A stretch of DNA of 64,000 bases from Phenylobacterium sp. GTDB lineage: Bacteria > Pseudomonadota > Alphaproteobacteria > Caulobacterales > Caulobacteraceae. This document shows, piece after piece, positions 1 through 7,985 of this stretch. Positions within the stretch are counted from its first letter, which is position 1, and each line of letters opens with the position of its first letter. Both the position numbers and the translations under genes were made by a program. The stretch is taken from the NCBI GenBank assembly GCA_004799545.1, contig SSMU01000005.1, forward strand, positions 248,001-312,000. The letters run 5' to 3'. The notes under the pieces were generated by a model. The model did no database searches and was not told where the DNA came from. It saw nothing but the letters and a program-made list of their open reading frames with translations.

Positions 1-618
1 GTGGGCGGCGTCGGCGCTGACGAACTGGAAGCCCAGCGCCCCCAGCCCCTTCTCGCCGGCGTAGGCGATGGTCTGCAGCTGCGAACAGGCGGTCCACAGC
101 GGCGGATGCGGCGTCTGGCGGGGCTTGGGCAGGACGTTGCGCGGCGGGAAGTCGAAATAGGGGCCGGAATAGGAATGGTTGTGCTTGGTGAACATCGGCA
201 CCAGGCAGCGGACGGCGTCCTCGAAGATCTGCCGCTTCTCGCCGAACTCGACGCCGAACGGCTCCAACTCGGTCAGCGAGGCGCTCTCGCCCATGCCGAA
301 CTCGACGCGGCCGTTCGACACCAGGTCCAGCGCCGCCACCTGGGCGGCGACCTTGGCGGGGTGGTTGGTGGTCAGGTGCAGGATGCCGTGCGCCAGGCGG
401 ATCTGCTTGGTCCGCTGGCTGGCGGCGCCCAGGAACACGCCGGGCGACGAGGAGTGGGAATATTCCTCCAGGAAGTGGTGCTCGACCTCCCAGGCGTAGT
501 CATAGCCCAGCCGGTCGGCGAGCTCGAGTTCGGCCAGGGCGTTCTGGTAGAGGTGGTACTCGTCCTCCGGCCCCCAGGGCCTGGGCAGCTGCAACTCGTA
601 GAAGATGCCGAACTTCAT
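1..618 (-). CDS. LLM-class flavin-dependent oxidoreductase, N-terminal part (cut by window edge)
   Basis: This is a luciferase-like (bacterial luciferase/F420-type fold) monooxygenase family protein. The reading frame starts at an ATG at 618 and runs off the left edge, so only about 206 N-terminal residues are seen. They begin MKFGIFYELQ and continue through a typical LLM pattern: an acidic and histidine-rich stretch (WEVEHHF) near residue 41, the segment RLAHGILHLTTNHPAKVAAQ, and a GRVEFGMGES motif. Family members use reduced flavin to oxidise small organic substrates, and the substrate cannot be read from the sequence. It is transcribed away from nothing visible on its right; the thioredoxin-like gene upstream is co-directional with a gap of about 114 bp. 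The family call is firm, the reaction unknown. Confidence 0.85.
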   Translation of the reverse strand, partial: MKFGIFYELQLPRPWGPEDEYHLYQNALAELELADRLGYDYAWEVEHHFLEEYSHSSSPGVFLGAASQRTKQIRLAHGILHLTTNHPAKVAAQVAALDLVSNGRVEFGMGESASLTELEPFGVEFGEKRQIFEDAVRCLVPMFTKHNHSYSGPYFDFPPRNVLPKPRQTPHPPLWTACSQLQTIAYAGEKGLGALGFQFVSADAAH

Positions 619-732
619 CGCGCGTCCTTCCCGGTTTCCCGGAAGTCCACACCCGCAAAGGACGGCGGGTCAAGCGGAAGGCGCCCCTGACTACAAAACG
701 CGGCGCCCTCTCCCGCTACCCGCGAAAGGACG

Positions 733-1254
733 TCATTTCGTCCACTGGGCCAGCCAGTCGGCCAGCGCCTGGGGGGTCATGGAGCGGGCGTCGGCGAGGG
801 CCGCCTCGTGGCCGGCGTCGAGCAGCTTGTTGGCTCGGGGCTCGACGATCAGCAGGGCCGGCACGCCCTCCAGCCGCTGGTGGATGCCATAGGCGGCGGG
901 CACCTGCAGGTTCTTGTCGAAGCGGCCGACGTCGACGGTGACCACCTCGTAGTGGCGCTCGACGAAGCTCTTCAGCTCGGGCAGGTCCATGGCGCCGGTG
1001 AGCACGCGGCAGTCGCCGCACCAGTTGCCGCCGAGGTCGATGAGCAGCAGCTTGTGGTCCTTGATGGCCTTGGCCCGGGCCTTGGCGACGGCGGCGTTGG
1101 TGGCCTTGGCGGCGGCCGTGTCGTCGTAGGGATAGGGCAGAGGCGTCTTCAGCTGGGTGAAGCTCTCGATCGAGACCTTCGGCGGCGCGGCGGCCAGGGC
1201 GGGCGCGGCCAGCGCAAGACTAGTGGCGAGGGCGAAAGCGGCGTGACGGATCAT
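733..1254 (-). CDS. periplasmic thioredoxin-fold protein
   Basis: A 173-residue thioredoxin-family protein, probably exported. Residues 1-23 form a signal peptide (hydrophobic core, then APALAAA). The redox motif is WCGDC at residues 78-82, a CGDC variant of the usual CGPC or CGHC. The cis-proline loop is GVPALLIV near residue 131. The length suits a single thioredoxin domain with an N-terminal helical extension. Likely role: thiol-disulfide exchange or protection in the periplasm, but the partner is not known. It is a single gene, divergent from the SulP transporter gene with about 150 bp between them. The Asp between the cysteines is the odd point and may shift the redox potential. Confidence 0.8.
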   Translation of the reverse strand: MIRHAAFALATSLALAAPALAAAPPKVSIESFTQLKTPLPYPYDDTAAAKATNAAVAKARAKAIKDHKLLLIDLGGNWCGDCRVLTGAMDLPELKSFVERHYEVVTVDVGRFDKNLQVPAAYGIHQRLEGVPALLIVEPRANKLLDAGHEAALADARSMTPQALADWLAQWTK

Positions 1255-1404
1255 GCAAGACCAACTCCAGACGAAGACGGAATGTAGCGCGGCCAGGCCG
1301 TGCGGACTCCGTAGAAATCCTTAGGTGTCACCAAGCTCGCCTCAGCCTAACCTGCGCGCAAGCCGGTCTGAACGCTCCAGACCCCCCCACCCGGACCCAA
1401 GGAC

Positions 1405-2688
1405 ATGACCGAAGCGGCCCGCGCCGCCGCCAACCTGTATCGCCCCAAGCTCGCCACCGTCTTGGCGGAAGGGTACGGGCTCGCCGACCTGCGCAAGGAC
1501 GCGGTGGCCGGGCTGACGGTGGCGATCGTCGCCCTGCCACTCTCAATGGCCATCGCCATCGCCTCGGGCGTCTCCCCGGACCGCGGCCTTTACACCGCCA
1601 TCGTCGGCGGGTTCCTGGTCTCGGCGCTGAGCGGCAGCCGGTTCCAGATCGGCGGTCCGGCCGGCGCCTTCATCGTGCTGGTCGCGGCCACGGCGGCGAA
1701 GTTCGGCGTCGAGGGCTTGGCCCTGACCGTGCTGATCTCGGGGCTGATGCTGACCCTGGTGGGGGCGCTGCGGTTGGGCGGCCTGATCCGCCACGTGCCG
1801 CACACGGTGACCGTCGGCTTCACCGCCGGCATTGCGGTGACCATCTCGGCCAGCCAGCTCAAGGACTTGTTCGGCCTAAAGCTCGCCGGCGTGGAACCCG
1901 GCCCGTTCCTGCCGAAGCTCGCGGCCCTGGCCCACGCGGCGCCCAGCGCCAACCTCGCCGCCTTCGCCCTGGGCGTGGCGGTGGTGGCGATCACGGTCGG
2001 CATGCGGCGGTGGCGGCCGATGTGGCCCGCGATGCTGATCGCCGTGGCGGCCGCAACCCTGGCCGGCGTGTTCTTCCACCTACCCGTGGCGACCATCGGC
2101 AGCCGCTTCGGCGGCATTCCCCACGGCCTGCCGGTTCCCAGGCTGCCGGCCATCACCGCGCACGAGGTCCTGGCGGTGCTGCCGGCGGCCCTGTCCTTCA
2201 CCCTCCTGGGCGGCATCGAGTCGCTGCTCTCGGCGGTGGTCGCCGACGGCATGACCGGCCGCCAGCACCGCTCGAACATGGAACTGATCGCCCAGGGCGT
2301 GGCCAACATGGCCTCGGCGCTGTTCGGCGGCATCGCGGTCACCGGCACGATCGCCCGCACCGCCACCAATATCCGCGCCGGCGGCCGCAGCCCGGTCTCG
2401 GGCATGCTGCACGCGATCTTCCTGCTGGTGTTCATGGTCGTGGCGGCGCCGCTGGCGAGCTACGTGCCGGTCGCGGCGCTGGCCGGAGTGCTGGTGCTGG
2501 TCGCCTGGAACATGGCCGAGAAGGCGGAATTCGCGAAGCTGATGCGGGAGTGGCGTAGCGCCACCGTGCTCGCCGCCACCTTCGGGCTGACCGTGGCGCG
2601 CGACCTCACCACCGGGATCCTGGCGGGCTGCCTGCTGGCGACGGCGTTCTGGGCGGCGCACCGCCTCCAGCTGCGCCGGGGCGTCTAG
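1405..2688 (+). CDS. SulP family inorganic anion transporter without STAS domain
   Basis: A 427-residue inner-membrane anion permease of the SulP/SLC26 family. The N-terminal signature around residues 28-75 (DAVAGLTVAIVALPLSMAIA, then GLYTAIVGGFLVSALSGS and the IGGPAGAFIV motif) is diagnostic, and hydrophobic spans continue to the end. Typical bacterial SulP proteins are 480-570 residues with a cytoplasmic C-terminal STAS domain. Here the protein stops about 10 residues after the last membrane span (HRLQLRRGV), so STAS is absent. Substrates in the family are sulfate, bicarbonate or other anions, and none can be assigned here. The stop codon overlaps the convergent sigma-factor stop by two bases. 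Confidence 0.9.
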   Translation: MTEAARAAANLYRPKLATVLAEGYGLADLRKDAVAGLTVAIVALPLSMAIAIASGVSPDRGLYTAIVGGFLVSALSGSRFQIGGPAGAFIVLVAATAAKFGVEGLALTVLISGLMLTLVGALRLGGLIRHVPHTVTVGFTAGIAVTISASQLKDLFGLKLAGVEPGPFLPKLAALAHAAPSANLAAFALGVAVVAITVGMRRWRPMWPAMLIAVAAATLAGVFFHLPVATIGSRFGGIPHGLPVPRLPAITAHEVLAVLPAALSFTLLGGIESLLSAVVADGMTGRQHRSNMELIAQGVANMASALFGGIAVTGTIARTATNIRAGGRSPVSGMLHAIFLLVFMVVAAPLASYVPVAALAGVLVLVAWNMAEKAEFAKLMREWRSATVLAATFGLTVARDLTTGILAGCLLATAFWAAHRLQLRRGV

Positions 2689-3365
2689 AGCCCCAGCCGG
2701 GCCAGCACCGCGGCGGTGATCCGCTCGCAGCGGGCGCCGAGGAAGGGGAAGGCGCCGGTCAGCGCCGAGGCGAGCTGCGCGTCGAGGGCCTGGCGCAGCA
2801 GGCGCCTTGCGCGGTGCAGGCGGGTCTTCACGGTCTCCGGGCGGACGCCCAGGGCCTGGGCGGTCTCGGCGATCGAGGCGCCCTCCACCTCGCGCATGAC
2901 GAACACCAGGCGGAAGGCTTCCGGCAGGGCGTCGACGGCGCGCTCCAGCAGCCGGCGGGCCTCGGCGCGGGCGGCGTCGCGCTCCGGATCGTCGGAGACG
3001 CCGGGGAACATCAGCACCTGTCCGGGATCGCCCTGGGCGACCTCGACCTCCGAGAGCTCGACCGTGTCGCGGCGCCTGCGCAGCCGGCCGTGGGCCTCGT
3101 TGATCACGATGCGGGTCAGCCAGGTGTAGATCGAGGCCTCGCCGCGGAAGTCGCCGAGCTTGGCGAAGGCGCGGACATAGGCCTCCTGCAGCACGTCCTC
3201 GGCCTCGCCCTCGTCGCGCACGATGGAGCGGGCGATGCGGAACAGCCGCTGGTTGCCCCGGGTCATCAGGGCCGCGAAGGCCTCCCCGCGGCCGGCCTTG
3301 GCCAGCGCGACCAGCTCGGTCTCCGGCAGGGCGGCGTAGTCGAGGGCGTGGAGGGTGGCGGTCAT
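2685..3365 (-). CDS. ECF-type RNA polymerase sigma factor
   Basis: A 226-residue sigma-70 family factor with only regions 2 and 4. Region 2 spans about residues 25-95, with the core-binding helix RLFRIARSIVRDEGEAEDVL and the -10 recognition segment ending in YTWLTRIVINEAHGRLRR. Region 4 covers about residues 150-200 (LPEAFRLVFVMREVEGASIA and a helix-turn-helix in LGVRPETVKTRLHRARRLL). I chose the ATG at 3365 because the open frame upstream lacks sigma-like sequence. No anti-sigma gene is adjacent. It is divergent from the DUF4142 gene, and the 141-bp gap contains a perfect 16-bp palindrome. The stimulus is unknown. Confidence 0.9.
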   Translation of the reverse strand: MTATLHALDYAALPETELVALAKAGRGEAFAALMTRGNQRLFRIARSIVRDEGEAEDVLQEAYVRAFAKLGDFRGEASIYTWLTRIVINEAHGRLRRRRDTVELSEVEVAQGDPGQVLMFPGVSDDPERDAARAEARRLLERAVDALPEAFRLVFVMREVEGASIAETAQALGVRPETVKTRLHRARRLLRQALDAQLASALTGAFPFLGARCERITAAVLARLGL

Positions 3366-3412
3366 CGGATGTCCTGCAGCTCTATAGCCGATCGGATGCC
3401 GGCCGCCGGACA

Positions 3413-3428
3413 AGGTTCCCGGGAACCT
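3413..3428. promoter_or_regulatory. perfect 16-bp palindrome between divergent ECF sigma and DUF4142 genes
   Basis: AGGTTCCCGGGAACCT reads the same on both strands and lies roughly midway between the two divergent start codons (3365 and 3507). It carries a GGAAC half on each strand, the -35 motif seen in many ECF promoters, but I could not find a convincing -10 at the expected distance. It may be an operator or paired promoter element. Confidence 0.35.
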
Positions 3429-3506
3429 CCGCCGCCGCCGGCCATCCAACCCAGCGAGGACGGCCGCCCTGGGGGCGGTGACGACGGCCTCGCGAGGGAG
3501 ACCACC

Positions 3507-4037
3507 ATGATCTTGAGACACATGTCCGCGGCCGCAGCGGCCCTGGCCCTGCTGGCCCTGCCCGCGGCGGCGATGGCCCAGGCGGCCAAGCCCAACGACG
3601 CCCAGATCGCCCATATCGCCTACACCGCCGGCCAGCTGGACATCGCGGCCGGCAAGCAGGCGCTGGCCAAGTCGCACAACAAGGCGGTGCGCGACTTCGC
3701 CCAGGAGATGGTGCGCGACCACACGGCGGTGAACGACCAGGCCCTGGCCCTGGTCAAGAAGCTGGGCGTCACGCCGCAGGCCAACCCGACCTCCACGGCG
3801 CTCAGCGGCGCGGCGGCGGCCAAGCTGAAGGCCTACGCCAAGCTCTCCGGCGCCGCCTTCGACAAGGCCTATGTCGACAACGAGGTCGCCTATCACAAGA
3901 CGGTCAACGGGGCCCTGGAATCGACCCTGATCCCCTCGGCCCAGAACGGTGAGCTGAAGGCCCTGCTGCAGACCGGGCTGAAGCTGTTCACCGAGCACCA
4001 GCATCACGCCGAGATGCTGGCCGCGGGCCTGAAGTAG
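3507..4037 (+). CDS. DUF4142 periplasmic protein
   Basis: A 176-residue exported protein of the DUF4142 family. Residues 1-26 are a signal peptide ending AAAMAQA. The mature part is a ferritin-like helical bundle: DAQIAHIAYTAGQLDIAAGK, FAQEMVRDHTAVNDQAL with the conserved M-x-x-D-H, YVDNEVAYHKTVNGAL and a terminal EHQHHAEML. In the family these His/Glu-rich helices are conserved, and members are often part of stress responses in alphaproteobacteria, but no biochemical activity is settled. The ATG at 3507 follows the purine-rich GAGGGAG ribosome site at 3494-3500. The divergent ECF sigma factor gene is the natural candidate regulator. Confidence 0.85.
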   Translation: MILRHMSAAAAALALLALPAAAMAQAAKPNDAQIAHIAYTAGQLDIAAGKQALAKSHNKAVRDFAQEMVRDHTAVNDQALALVKKLGVTPQANPTSTALSGAAAAKLKAYAKLSGAAFDKAYVDNEVAYHKTVNGALESTLIPSAQNGELKALLQTGLKLFTEHQHHAEMLAAGLK

Positions 4038-4043
4038 TGCGCC

Positions 4044-4094
4044 TGGAACACGATGCGATCAGGCGGACCCGCCTGATCGTTGAATCGTGTTCCA
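4044..4094. repeat. large intergenic hairpin next to palindromic repeat
   Basis: Two nested pairs of perfect arms fold this segment: an outer 11-bp pair (TGGAACACGAT with ATCGTGTTCCA) and an inner 11-bp pair (CGATCAGGCGG with CCGCCTGATCG) around a 2-nt tip. It begins just after the DUF4142 stop codon and could end that transcript. No T-run follows, so it is not a canonical terminator. Confidence 0.7.
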
Positions 4095-4110
4095 GACTCA
4101 AAATCTGGAA

Positions 4111-4153
4111 CGCGTTGTGATCGCAAAACCGGTGTCCACTTTTGCACAACGCG
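4111..4153. repeat. alphaproteobacterial palindromic repeat, copy 1 (overlaps cupredoxin start)
   Basis: Inverted 9-bp arms CGCGTTGTG and CACAACGCG flank a core containing AAACCGGTGTCCACTTT. The core matches the inverted copy at 13498-13551 at 20 of 23 positions. From memory, this core (AAACCGGTATCCACTTT) is one of the commonest intergenic repeats in alphaproteobacterial genomes. Here it supplies the first codons of the cupredoxin lipoprotein gene. Confidence 0.75.
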
Positions 4154-4473
4154 CTCTGGCGGCGGCGGCGGCGCTGGCGATCCTGGCGGTCGCCGTCGCC
4201 GGCTGCGCCAAGCCGGCGCAGCCCAGGACCTTCACGGTGACCATCGCCCAGATGGCCTATGGCCCGACGCCGCCCAGCATGCGGGTGGGCGACAGCATCA
4301 AGTGGGTCAACGCCGACATCCTGCAGCACACGGCCACCGCCAAGGACGGCAGCTTCGACGTCGACCTGCCGCCCAAGGCCACGGCGACCACGCGGATCGC
4401 CCACGCCGGGACGGTGGATTTCTACTGCCGCTACCACCCCGGCATGACCGGCCGCCTGTCCGTCGCCGGCTAA
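4117..4473 (+). CDS. cupredoxin-domain lipoprotein (plastocyanin-like)
   Basis: A small type 1 copper protein, 118 residues from the GTG at 4117. Residues 12-30 are a hydrophobic signal ending in the lipobox AVAGC, so Cys30 should be lipidated. The mature cupredoxin domain keeps all four copper ligands: His71 (ILQHTA), Cys104, His107 and Met110 in YCRYHPGM. It probably carries electrons or binds copper at the membrane. The first dozen residues are encoded by the palindromic repeat at 4111-4153. An alternative GTG at 4087 lies inside a stable hairpin and is less likely. No operon partner is adjacent. The start assignment is the uncertain part; the copper-site call is firm. Confidence 0.8.
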   Translation: MIAKPVSTFAQRALAAAAALAILAVAVAGCAKPAQPRTFTVTIAQMAYGPTPPSMRVGDSIKWVNADILQHTATAKDGSFDVDLPPKATATTRIAHAGTVDFYCRYHPGMTGRLSVAG

Positions 4474-4953
4474 GGTGCCCCTGGCCGAGACGGACCCGGC
4501 AGGGGCCCCGGGCCGAGGCGTTTCCAGTCTCTCGGCCCGGGCGCGCCGGCCCGGATCCGCGCGGGGCCGGTCACGAAATCGCGCTCGCGCCCGGCGGGCG
4601 AGGCCGGAACCTTGGCCGTAGCGGCGGACTTTGTGCGACCGAGGCCCGTCAAGCTGGCGCGGGCGCCGACCGAGCTGACCTGACGGTCCCGAATATTTGA
4701 ACGCGCTGTCCCCGCGCCCATCAAAAGACAGGGCGGTGCTGATTCGGGGTCTTTTTGGCCCCTCAGCTATAGTTGCGTCGGCGTTCCGACATTCCCAGGA
4801 GGGTCCGAATTTCCAGAATTGGAGACGTCGCGGCCAGTCTTTTCTGCACCTTGGAAAAATATCTATCGGCAAGTGTCGAGTCCTCGACAGTCTTTGCCGA
4901 TCTGCATCGATAACTATGAAACCGAAGCGCCGCGGCGACGTTTCTAGCCCCCG
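4474..4953. other. 480-bp intergenic region without a recognisable gene
   Basis: No open frame here looks like a protein by codon composition or motif. The right half (about 4690-4930) is clearly more AT-rich than the surroundings, as expected for promoter DNA, and ends in the inverted repeat at 4866-4900 ahead of the Crp/Fnr gene. Confidence 0.5.
4866..4900. promoter_or_regulatory. inverted repeat upstream of Crp/Fnr gene
   Basis: Arms TCGGCAA and TTGCCGA (perfect) enclose a second pair GTGTCGAG and CTCGACAG (7 of 8) around a 2-nt tip, ending 53 bp before the regulator start codon. It could be an operator for autoregulation or a leader hairpin; the sequence alone does not decide. Confidence 0.4.
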
Positions 4954-5667
4954 ATGCAGAGGCCATATCCAGCGTTGCAAAATCTGTTGCTCGCCGCACT
5001 CCCCCCCGAAGACCTTGGTCTGATCGCGCCGCACCTGGCTCAGGTGGAGCTCGAACGCGGGCGGCTGCTCTATGACCCGGGCGACCGGATCGACACCGTC
5101 TACTTCCCGCAGGACGGGGTCATCTCGATGATGACCTTGATGGACAGCGGAGCGGCGATCGAAAGCGCCACCATCGGGCGGGAAGGCGCGCTCGGGCTCT
5201 CCGCGGCGATCTCGCCGCGCCAGTCGCTGGTGCGCGCCATCGTCCAGACCCCAACCAAGGGCGTGCGGATCGGCGCGGCGCAGCTGCACGAGGCCTGGGA
5301 GAAGAGCGCGAAGATCCGCGAGCTGGTCGACCGGCACGGCGAGGCCCTGTTCGGCCACGCCATCCAGTCGGTGGCCTGCAACGCCCTGCACTCGGTGGAG
5401 GCGCGGTTCTGCCGCTGGCTGCTGACCTGCCACGACCGCATCTCGACGGACACCGTGGCCCTGACCCAGGAGTTCCTGGCCGACATGCTGGGGGTCCAGC
5501 GCACCACGGTGACCGCCGTCGCCCGGTCGCTGCAGGAGAAGGGCGCCATCCGCTACCGCCGCGGGGTGGTCGACATCGTCGACCGCGGCGCCCTCGAGGC
5601 CCTGACCTGCGAATGCTACGGCGTGATCCGCCGCACCTATGAAAGGCTGCTGCCGGGGGAGCCCTGA
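4954..5667 (+). CDS. Crp/Fnr family transcriptional regulator
   Basis: A 237-residue cytoplasmic regulator. Residues about 15-130 form the cyclic-nucleotide-binding-like beta barrel (GRLLYDPGDRIDTVYFPQDG and the following EGALGLSA segment). A long dimerisation helix follows, then a winged helix near residues 165-215 with recognition helix VQRTTVTAVARSLQEKG. There is no N-terminal cysteine cluster of the FNR type, and the ligand is unknown. Proteins of this shape (the FIXK-less, 235-residue Crp/Fnr group) are common in Caulobacterales. The gene stands alone between two non-coding stretches and is preceded by an inverted repeat. The start ATG gives full family length. Confidence 0.85.
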   Translation: MQRPYPALQNLLLAALPPEDLGLIAPHLAQVELERGRLLYDPGDRIDTVYFPQDGVISMMTLMDSGAAIESATIGREGALGLSAAISPRQSLVRAIVQTPTKGVRIGAAQLHEAWEKSAKIRELVDRHGEALFGHAIQSVACNALHSVEARFCRWLLTCHDRISTDTVALTQEFLADMLGVQRTTVTAVARSLQEKGAIRYRRGVVDIVDRGALEALTCECYGVIRRTYERLLPGEP

Positions 5668-5863
5668 GGCCCCTGTCGAGGGGGCGCCCCGGGACGGCGC
5701 GGCGCCAGCGATCCCGGACCCAGCGGCTGAGGGCGGTGCTGCGCTAAGCGTGGCGATCCCGCGCCGCACCCGTCCCTTGCGTCGGGATCGATTTTCCACC
5801 TTTGATGCGTTCCCCGGCCGGAATCGTGCCGGCGACGGGGATTCCACTGAGGGTTGGGGCCTG

Positions 5864-7960
5864 ATGAAGTCGATCTCGAGAAACCATTTGCTTTCGGCCG
5901 CGGCGATCGCCGCCCTGGCGCTTGGCGCCGCGCCCAGCGTGGCCCAGCCCAGGCCGGCGGCGCATGCCGCCGTCGCCGAAGCGCCGGTCCCGGCCGCCGC
6001 GCTGGAGATGCCGCACTACGGGACCTGGGGCTTCGACGCCTCGGGGATCGATCCCTCGGTGAAGCCGGGCGACGATTTCTACCACTACGCCAACGGCAAG
6101 TGGGACGAGCGCACCACCATCCCGTCCGACCGGGTCAGGTTCGGCAACTTCGACAAGCTCTCCGAGCTGTCCGAGAACCGGGTGCACGCGATCCTCGAGG
6201 ACGCCGCAGCCGGCAAGCTCGCCGACCCGGACGCCGCCAAGATCCGCGCGGCCTACGCCTCCTTCATGAACGAGGCGCTGGTGGAGAAGCTGGACGCCAA
6301 GCCGATCGCGCCGGAGCTGGCGAAGATCAGGGCGATCCAGAGCAAGGACGAGTTCACCGCCCTGATGGGCAAGGCCAACACCACCGGTTTCACCACCATC
6401 CTGCCGGTGCGCATCCAGGCCGACCAGAAGAGCCCGAAGCGCTACGCGGTCTACACCGGCACCGCCGGCCTCGGCCTGCCCGACCGCGACTACTACCTGC
6501 AGCCGTCGTTCGCGGCCAAGAAGACCGCCTACCTCGCCTATGTGCAGCAGGTCCTGACGATGATCGGCTGGGCGCACCCGGCCGAGAACGCCAAGGCGAT
6601 CGTCGACTTCGAGACCCAGATGGCCACCGCCACCTGGACCCGGGCCGAGCGCCGCGACCGCGACAAGACCTACAACCCGGCGACGCTGGCCGAGCTGCAG
6701 GCTTCGACGCCGGGCTTCGACTGGAAGCGCTACCTGGCCGCCACCGAGCTGCCGCCGGTCGATCGGTTCATCGTCACCACCAACACCTCGTTCCCGAAGT
6801 TCGCGCAGATCTATTCGGCGACGCCGCTCGACACCCTGAAGGCCTGGCAGGCCTACCACGTGGCCGACGGGGCGGCGCCGATGCTGTCCAAGCGGTTCGT
6901 CGACGCCAGCTTCCAGTTCCACAACAAGACCCTGGCCGGCCAGCCCGAGCAGCGGGTGCGGTGGAAGCGGGCCGCGGCCTTCGCCGACGGGGCGATCGGC
7001 GAGGCTGTGGGCCGGGTCTATGTGGCCCGCTACTTCCCGCCGGAGAGCAAGGCGAAGATGGACGCCCTGGTGCACGACATCCAGACGGCGCTCCGCAACC
7101 GCATCGAGCACCTGGCCTGGATGAGCCCGGAGACCAAGACCAAGGCCCTGGAGAAGCTGTCCAAGTTCACCGTCAAGATCGGCTATCCGACCAAGTGGCG
7201 GGACTACTCGGCCCTGACGCTGAAGTCCGACGACCTCTACGGCAATGCGATCCGCGCCGACGCCTACGACTGGCGGCGTGACGTGCACCGGCTCAATGGG
7301 CCGGTGGACAAGTCCGAGTGGGGCATGACCCCGCAGACGGTCAACGCCTACTACAACTCGGTGAACAACGAGATCGTCTTCCCGGCCGCCATCCTGCAGC
7401 CGCCGTTCTTCGATCCGAAGGCGGACGCGGCGATCAACTACGGCGGCATCGGCGGGGTGATCGGCCACGAGACCAGCCACGGCTTCGACGACCAGGGGCG
7501 CAAGTCCAACGGCGACGGCGTGCTGACCGACTGGTGGACCCCCGAGGACGGCAAGAAGTTCGACGTCCAGGCCAAGCGGCTCGGCGACCAGTACTCGCTG
7601 TTCGAGCCGGTGCCGGGCACCCATGTCATCGGCCAGCTGACCATGGGCGAGAACATCGGCGACATGGGCGGCCTGTCGCTGGCGCTCGACGCCTACCACA
7701 ACTCGCTGCACGGCCAGCCGGCGCCGGTGATCGACGGCTTCACCGGCGACCAGCGGGTGTTCCTCGGCTGGGCGCAGGTGTGGCGCGAGAAGATCCGCGA
7801 CGAGGCGGCCCGCCAGTTCGCGGTCATCGACCCGCACTCCCCGGCCCGCTTCCGGGTGAACGGCACGATCCGCAACATCGATGGCTGGTACGCGGCCTTC
7901 GACGTGAAGCCCGGCGACAAACTCTACGTCGCCCCGGAAGACCGCGTCCGCATCTGGTAG
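5864..7960 (+). CDS. M13 family zinc metallopeptidase (neprilysin-like)
   Basis: A 698-residue exported endopeptidase of the M13/PepO family. The start ATG at 5864 gives a signal peptide over residues 1-25 (LLSAAAIAALALGAAPSVAQ). The N-terminal M13 domain begins with the typical GDDFYHYANGKW near residue 75. The zinc site is HETSH at residues 535-539, with the third ligand Glu596 in GENIGDMGG (the usual family motif is ENxAD). The C-terminal family marker FRVNGTIRN is present near residue 662. It probably trims peptides in the periplasm. It is a single gene with a 196-bp upstream gap; the convergent M56 gene ends 25 bp downstream. Confidence 0.93.
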   Translation: MKSISRNHLLSAAAIAALALGAAPSVAQPRPAAHAAVAEAPVPAAALEMPHYGTWGFDASGIDPSVKPGDDFYHYANGKWDERTTIPSDRVRFGNFDKLSELSENRVHAILEDAAAGKLADPDAAKIRAAYASFMNEALVEKLDAKPIAPELAKIRAIQSKDEFTALMGKANTTGFTTILPVRIQADQKSPKRYAVYTGTAGLGLPDRDYYLQPSFAAKKTAYLAYVQQVLTMIGWAHPAENAKAIVDFETQMATATWTRAERRDRDKTYNPATLAELQASTPGFDWKRYLAATELPPVDRFIVTTNTSFPKFAQIYSATPLDTLKAWQAYHVADGAAPMLSKRFVDASFQFHNKTLAGQPEQRVRWKRAAAFADGAIGEAVGRVYVARYFPPESKAKMDALVHDIQTALRNRIEHLAWMSPETKTKALEKLSKFTVKIGYPTKWRDYSALTLKSDDLYGNAIRADAYDWRRDVHRLNGPVDKSEWGMTPQTVNAYYNSVNNEIVFPAAILQPPFFDPKADAAINYGGIGGVIGHETSHGFDDQGRKSNGDGVLTDWWTPEDGKKFDVQAKRLGDQYSLFEPVPGTHVIGQLTMGENIGDMGGLSLALDAYHNSLHGQPAPVIDGFTGDQRVFLGWAQVWREKIRDEAARQFAVIDPHSPARFRVNGTIRNIDGWYAAFDVKPGDKLYVAPEDRVRIW

Positions 7961-7985
7961 CGGCCTTAAGCCCGGCGCGGGCGTC

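Noticed and set aside
4087..4116. GTG at 4087 as start of the cupredoxin gene
   Set aside because: It lies in the right arm of a stable hairpin, and the extra residues are polar and would spoil the lipoprotein signal.
4697..5023. Open frame in the gap before the Crp/Fnr gene
   Set aside because: AT-rich, no ribosome site, no recognisable sequence, and it overlaps the start of the regulator.
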